64,000 nucleotides of DNA from Bacteroides uniformis. Lineage in GTDB: Bacteria; Bacteroidota; Bacteroidia; Bacteroidales; Bacteroidaceae. The translations under genes were made by a program, and so were the position numbers. The notes under the pieces are model-generated. The model searched no databases, was not told where the DNA came from, and worked only from the letters and a program-made list of their open reading frames with translations. The stretch covers positions 2,741,501 through 2,805,500 of the forward strand of contig NZ_CP102263.1 of assembly GCF_025147485.1 (NCBI RefSeq), given 5' to 3'. Shown here piece by piece: positions 60,636-64,000 of the stretch (its first letter is position 1; each line of letters opens with the position of its first letter).

Positions 60636-63540
60636 AGCGGAGTATGGATGCCATAATTACATTTCTGGATGTTTCTTCCCGGATGCTTTCAAAAGGGAAT
60701 CCCATGACAAAAGTGCGATAATCACTGCCTTGATAGGCTACGGCGGCGGGTGTGTTGCCGATGGCATAGGTCATGACTGGAAAAGCGGGAGACATGGGCA
60801 GGATGCAATCAGGGGAAGTGACCGGATAGCTTTGCTCATTCGGCAGGCGGGGAAGGGTGAAGGTATGCCCCAGTCCCCGGACAGCGATTTTGTCCCCGTC
60901 TGTTTTCAGAGAGTTGCCATGCCGGTACTTCAAGATATTCTGAATAAATTCTTTATTGCCCTGCGAGCTGTCCATATCGCTGCCTACATAGGCACCGCTG
61001 ACCAGGAGATGACCTCCCGACTGGCAATAGGAAGTCAGTATGCGCTGCATGGGCGAGGAGAATGTTTTGTAGTAGGTATTGCGTGCCGGATTGCTGGAAT
61101 TGTCTTCTTTCTCAAGTCCGAGGATATAGTCCACTATCGGATAATCCTCTAATGAGAGGATGCCCTTTTCCACAGCCTCGTCGCTGCATGAGACGAAGCT
61201 GTAATTTCCGGCTGCCTGGATGGCTTTGCCATGTACGAAGGGGTAATCGAAAGTGTTTCCGATGATTTTCATGCCTTCGTATTCGTCACTGCTCTCTCCC
61301 AGACGTCGTCCTGCTTCCTTCCGGCTAAAATTCTGCTGGGCGCCGCAGAGGGAGATGTCATAGAGATAGGGTACGCCGGGATCTTGTGACAAGTCGAAGC
61401 CTGCCGCATCGGGGGTGTCTATAACGGCAGGCCCGCTGATGCGGTCGAATCCGTTGACGATAAGTATCTGTCCTTTTTCACGCTTTGCCTTGTAGGCGGC
61501 AAGAATTTCCGAAGGGAAGCTTTCGCCACCCCGGTTTACGGCGGTTACTTTAAAGGAATAGACGATGCCCGGTTCTATTTTTACGGTGTGGGATGAGGAG
61601 CTGACGCGTACGCCATTGTCAAATCCTCCACGACCGATACGTGTATATACAATGTATTCACGTGGTTTGGCAGTCGGCTCCAACGGGTCTTCCTCTCCTT
61701 GCCAGGAAAGCTCTAAAGTATTCTTCTTTTGACCGAAGCGGATGGCAAAGTGGCTGACGGGAAGGGGTTGGACAACGTAGTCTCTGCCGTGCTGGCTGCA
61801 TATGTATTGCAGAATGGCTTTATAGAGCGCACGCCCGACGGTGAACTTGAAGTTAGGGTCATGTCCCAAGCGCATATCTGCGAAGTTCTGGTGCGACAAC
61901 AGTTCTACGATGGTGGAAGGGACGGCGGGCAGGCGTGTTTCACTGTAGTTGCGGTTCCATAGGCTGCGGCGTGTCCAGTCTACGTTGAAGGTAGAGCGGA
62001 TATCACGCTGCAACTGCGTTAGCAGAATGTCCGAAAGGTCACGGGAGGCATGGCGGTCTGTACCGGCATGCAGTCGGCCGTTGTTGAAGTTGGTGGTATA
62101 AATGCCGAGAGTGCCTATAATCTCATCTTCCTTACTGAAACCGGCATCGCTATGCAGGGCCATACTCATTTCAAAGGGGATGCCCAAACCTTCTTCCGTC
62201 GGGTTGAATAGTGATTTTCCTGCAAGGTAATTCACTGTACGGGAACGTACGTTGATGTCGTCGTTCATATCATTCTTTCCCTCATAGCCTCCATAGACGG
62301 GATAGGGCATGCCTGCCCATTGGGCAAAGTAGCGTGCGCCTTCCAGGTATCTGGGCAAGCCGCTGGTTTGTCCTCCGCGGGCAATGTTGCCCATGCCTCC
62401 TCCAAAGCGGACGGCATCGGCACAGACCACGCCTTTCTCTTTGCTTTCGTTGCTCAATACCACCATGCCATAGTCATTCCGGCCTTTGTCGAAAGTGAAT
62501 GTGCCGAGGTACACCCATGTGCCGCCTCCTATTTGCTGGTTCACCTTGAACTCCGTGACGCCTCCATTGTGAAATACAAGATATTTGGCATCGCTTACGC
62601 TGCCCGGCAGTGTTTGGTAAGATACGTATACAGCATATTCTCCCGTTTCCGGAATATCGGGTACCCATTCGGCAAAAGCCTTGTCTTTCTTCTTTTCAGT
62701 TTTGGCAAAGCGTGCCGTGCCGGAGAGGAAAGGGTTTTCATTGTCCTGATAGATTCGTTTCCGTTGGGCAAATCCGGGTCGGAAGGTCTGTTCCCAACGT
62801 GCTTTCCGGCTTTTCACGTCCAGATAAAGGGAACCTTGTCCTCCATGTCCGCTCAGGCTACCGTCATTGTCTACGATGACTTCCTGCTTCTGCGTGTCCC
62901 TTTCGCGGGGAGTGAATACATTGGCTCCTGCATTCTCTAGCATGGGCAGGAGGTAGGGCAGGATGAAGGATTGGGTGAACTGGTCTTCTGTAGTGCAGAA
63001 CAGCCTCGGGCGTTGCCATCCCCATTTGTCCTTGTCATTGATATAATATTTCCCGTGGCTTTGCCAAAGGGCGATGTGGCGTCCTTCCAGTCCGCGGGTG
63101 ATGTCGTAGGGGCGCGAGGTACGGGTTACCCAGGGGGTACCTTTGTATTCCAGGTGGCTGAACAGACGTGCCTTGTCTTTCTTCCCTTTCCGGTAGAGGT
63201 TGGGGATAAGCTCTTCGATGCTCTTCCCGTCAGCAAAGACGGTGAGGTCGAAATAGTTCACCGGTCCTGGCAGGATTTGTCCCAGATGGCGGTAAATGGC
63301 ATCAACGGTTTCAGGCCGTAGAGGCTGGTAGGCAAAGCGCTCGTTTGTATAGACAAGCAATTTCTTCTTCCGGAAGTCAATGCGGAAACTATCCAGCTTG
63401 CAGGTACCGATGTTGGCCGTATGGGTGGTGTATTCCCTAAAGAATGTCTGGAGGCGTTCTTCCACATTCTGCTCTAGTTCTTGTGCCGGAAGGAGGAATC
63501 CACACAAGAGCCATATGCCGGTTAGGATAAGTTTTTTCAT
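60610..63540 (-). CDS. Secreted golvesin C-terminal-like domain protein (amidase/xanthan-lyase annotated family)
   Basis: 976 residues from MKKLILTGIWLLCGFLLPAQ (signal peptide); the ATG 57 bp upstream is rejected. A central golvesin-like sandwich (FAEWVPDIPETGEYAVYVSY, GTWVYLGTFTFDKG) is inside an amidase-like region (HIALWQSHGKYY, HSDAGF, ETRLPAVPSTIVELLSHQNF, typical of zinc amidase_3 enzymes), then a fibronectin-III-like domain (YIVYTRIGRGGFDNGVRV) and a C-terminal domain. Probably acts on peptidoglycan or another polymer in the envelope. The last residues LTTDYTD are encoded by the inverted repeat, suggesting that the original end was replaced. Confidence 0.78.
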   Translation of the reverse strand: MKKLILTGIWLLCGFLLPAQELEQNVEERLQTFFREYTTHTANIGTCKLDSFRIDFRKKKLLVYTNERFAYQPLRPETVDAIYRHLGQILPGPVNYFDLTVFADGKSIEELIPNLYRKGKKDKARLFSHLEYKGTPWVTRTSRPYDITRGLEGRHIALWQSHGKYYINDKDKWGWQRPRLFCTTEDQFTQSFILPYLLPMLENAGANVFTPRERDTQKQEVIVDNDGSLSGHGGQGSLYLDVKSRKARWEQTFRPGFAQRKRIYQDNENPFLSGTARFAKTEKKKDKAFAEWVPDIPETGEYAVYVSYQTLPGSVSDAKYLVFHNGGVTEFKVNQQIGGGTWVYLGTFTFDKGRNDYGMVVLSNESKEKGVVCADAVRFGGGMGNIARGGQTSGLPRYLEGARYFAQWAGMPYPVYGGYEGKNDMNDDINVRSRTVNYLAGKSLFNPTEEGLGIPFEMSMALHSDAGFSKEDEIIGTLGIYTTNFNNGRLHAGTDRHASRDLSDILLTQLQRDIRSTFNVDWTRRSLWNRNYSETRLPAVPSTIVELLSHQNFADMRLGHDPNFKFTVGRALYKAILQYICSQHGRDYVVQPLPVSHFAIRFGQKKNTLELSWQGEEDPLEPTAKPREYIVYTRIGRGGFDNGVRVSSSSHTVKIEPGIVYSFKVTAVNRGGESFPSEILAAYKAKREKGQILIVNGFDRISGPAVIDTPDAAGFDLSQDPGVPYLYDISLCGAQQNFSRKEAGRRLGESSDEYEGMKIIGNTFDYPFVHGKAIQAAGNYSFVSCSDEAVEKGILSLEDYPIVDYILGLEKEDNSSNPARNTYYKTFSSPMQRILTSYCQSGGHLLVSGAYVGSDMDSSQGNKEFIQNILKYRHGNSLKTDGDKIAVRGLGHTFTLPRLPNEQSYPVTSPDCILPMSPAFPVMTYAIGNTPAAVAYQGSDYRTFVMGFPFESIREETSRNVIMASILRFLTTDYTD

Positions 63541-63688
63541 ACTGATGAAATATTGAAGTTGCCAATATCTGCTTTTACCAGACGGTGGTGCGTGCAAAAG
63601 TACATAAAAGAAAGCTTCACTGATGAGCGGGTTACTTTCTTTTTATTATTTTGCAGACATATAAGTAAGTCTTAAGAATTAAAAAGCA

Positions 63689-64000
63689 TTAATCGGCAAT
63701 CTTTTTCAGTTCTGTCAGTTCCGTAACTTTGTCCGGATAGAGGATGGCGTTGTGCGCAGCCATTTGAGCTGCTTTCTTATGGATTGGGTCTATTCCTTCG
63801 GGAGAATATGGGTTTTCTGTTACATTCCGATGGGTCAATGCCTCAAACCATGTGCAGGCAGCTGTATATCTGCCTATGGTTAAGTCAAGGTGGTATCCGT
63901 CCCTATTCATATGGTCGCCGATAAAGGAGGTACGTGCATTTTGTATGGCGGTTCCCGAAGGGATAATTTTCTTGATACCCACCAGGTTGGCGGCTTTCTT
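63689..64000 (-). CDS. DUF4886 protein, C-terminal part (5' end outside window)
   Basis: About 104 codons are visible and the frame stays open to the edge. The DUF4886 hallmark MNRDGYHLDLTIGRYTAACTWFEALT is present, with the Asp-x2-His pair of SGNH-type hydrolases (DGYH). Probably a secreted esterase-like enzyme acting on glycans. Its start and signal peptide are beyond 64000. Confidence 0.8.
   Translation of the reverse strand, partial: KKAANLVGIKKIIPSGTAIQNARTSFIGDHMNRDGYHLDLTIGRYTAACTWFEALTHRNVTENPYSPEGIDPIHKKAAQMAAHNAILYPDKVTELTELKKIAD

Overview
The window looks like chromosomal DNA of a gut Bacteroides (Bacteroidales). Signs of this are a SusC/SusD pair, the Bacteroides-type promoter box TAnnTTTG in front of many genes, few recognisable Shine-Dalgarno sequences, S46 dipeptidyl-peptidases, an anaerobic sulfatase maturase, DUF5686/DUF4369/DUF3805/DUF4886 family proteins, and a methylmalonyl-CoA (propionate) pathway. 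No rRNA, tRNA, CRISPR array, transposase or prophage was seen. Roughly 44 genes fill most of the sequence; the first (mmdA) and last (DUF4886) are cut by the window edges.

Layout. 1-1250: mce-mmdA of the succinate-to-propionate route (minus strand). 1493-5836: a TolC-like outer membrane efflux protein behind a near-perfect sigma-54 promoter, followed by its probable NtrC-type activator and histidine kinase. 5870-9475: aspartate 4-decarboxylase and aspartate:alanine exchanger, a proton-motive aspartate fermentation pair. 9664-12201: a DUF5686 outer membrane protein. 12303-17475: the inositol-lipid cluster (inositol-phosphate synthase, PgpA-like phosphatase, GtrA protein, CDP-alcohol phosphotransferase, PAP2/Aur1-like enzyme) plus an iron alcohol dehydrogenase. 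17556-23399: RNase G, a 30-residue basic microprotein, HU, mutY, ssb, gldE and an Sfp-type phosphopantetheinyl transferase. 23405-25273: tryptophanase, then a cobalamin riboswitch with its own promoter and terminator but no intact gene. 25580-29521: a PhoB/PhoR-like two-component system and a transglutaminase-like protein whose promoter carries PhoB-box-like 11-bp repeats. 29534-35562: a SusC/SusD pair enclosed by a ~70-bp inverted repeat, with a broken SusC fragment at one end. 35745-39391: DUF3805 protein, ABC-F protein, histidinol phosphatase. 39465-46023: two thioredoxins, two S46 peptidases (DPP11-like and DPP7-like), sulfatase maturase. 46157-53381: lipoprotein, PlsC, an ECF-sigma operon with a phosphoesterase, a stand-alone MetH reactivation domain, dihydroorotase, a polyprenol-phosphate mannosyltransferase. 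54036-64000: mfd, an outer-membrane beta-barrel, YgiQ, a TusA-like protein, a golvesin-domain protein and a DUF4886 protein.

The most unexpected signal is non-coding. Four intergenic gaps (7602-7689, 25325-25429, 42474-42539, 53702-53770) each hold a short tandem array with a strict 21-22 bp period. In each, the repeated unit or the array edge is palindromic. The sequence differs from locus to locus but the geometry is the same. I do not know a named element with these properties. Several other gaps hold longer low-complexity inverted repeats. Other points worth a second look are the orphan B12 riboswitch unit, the inverted-repeat-bounded SusCD locus and the sigma-54 efflux module.
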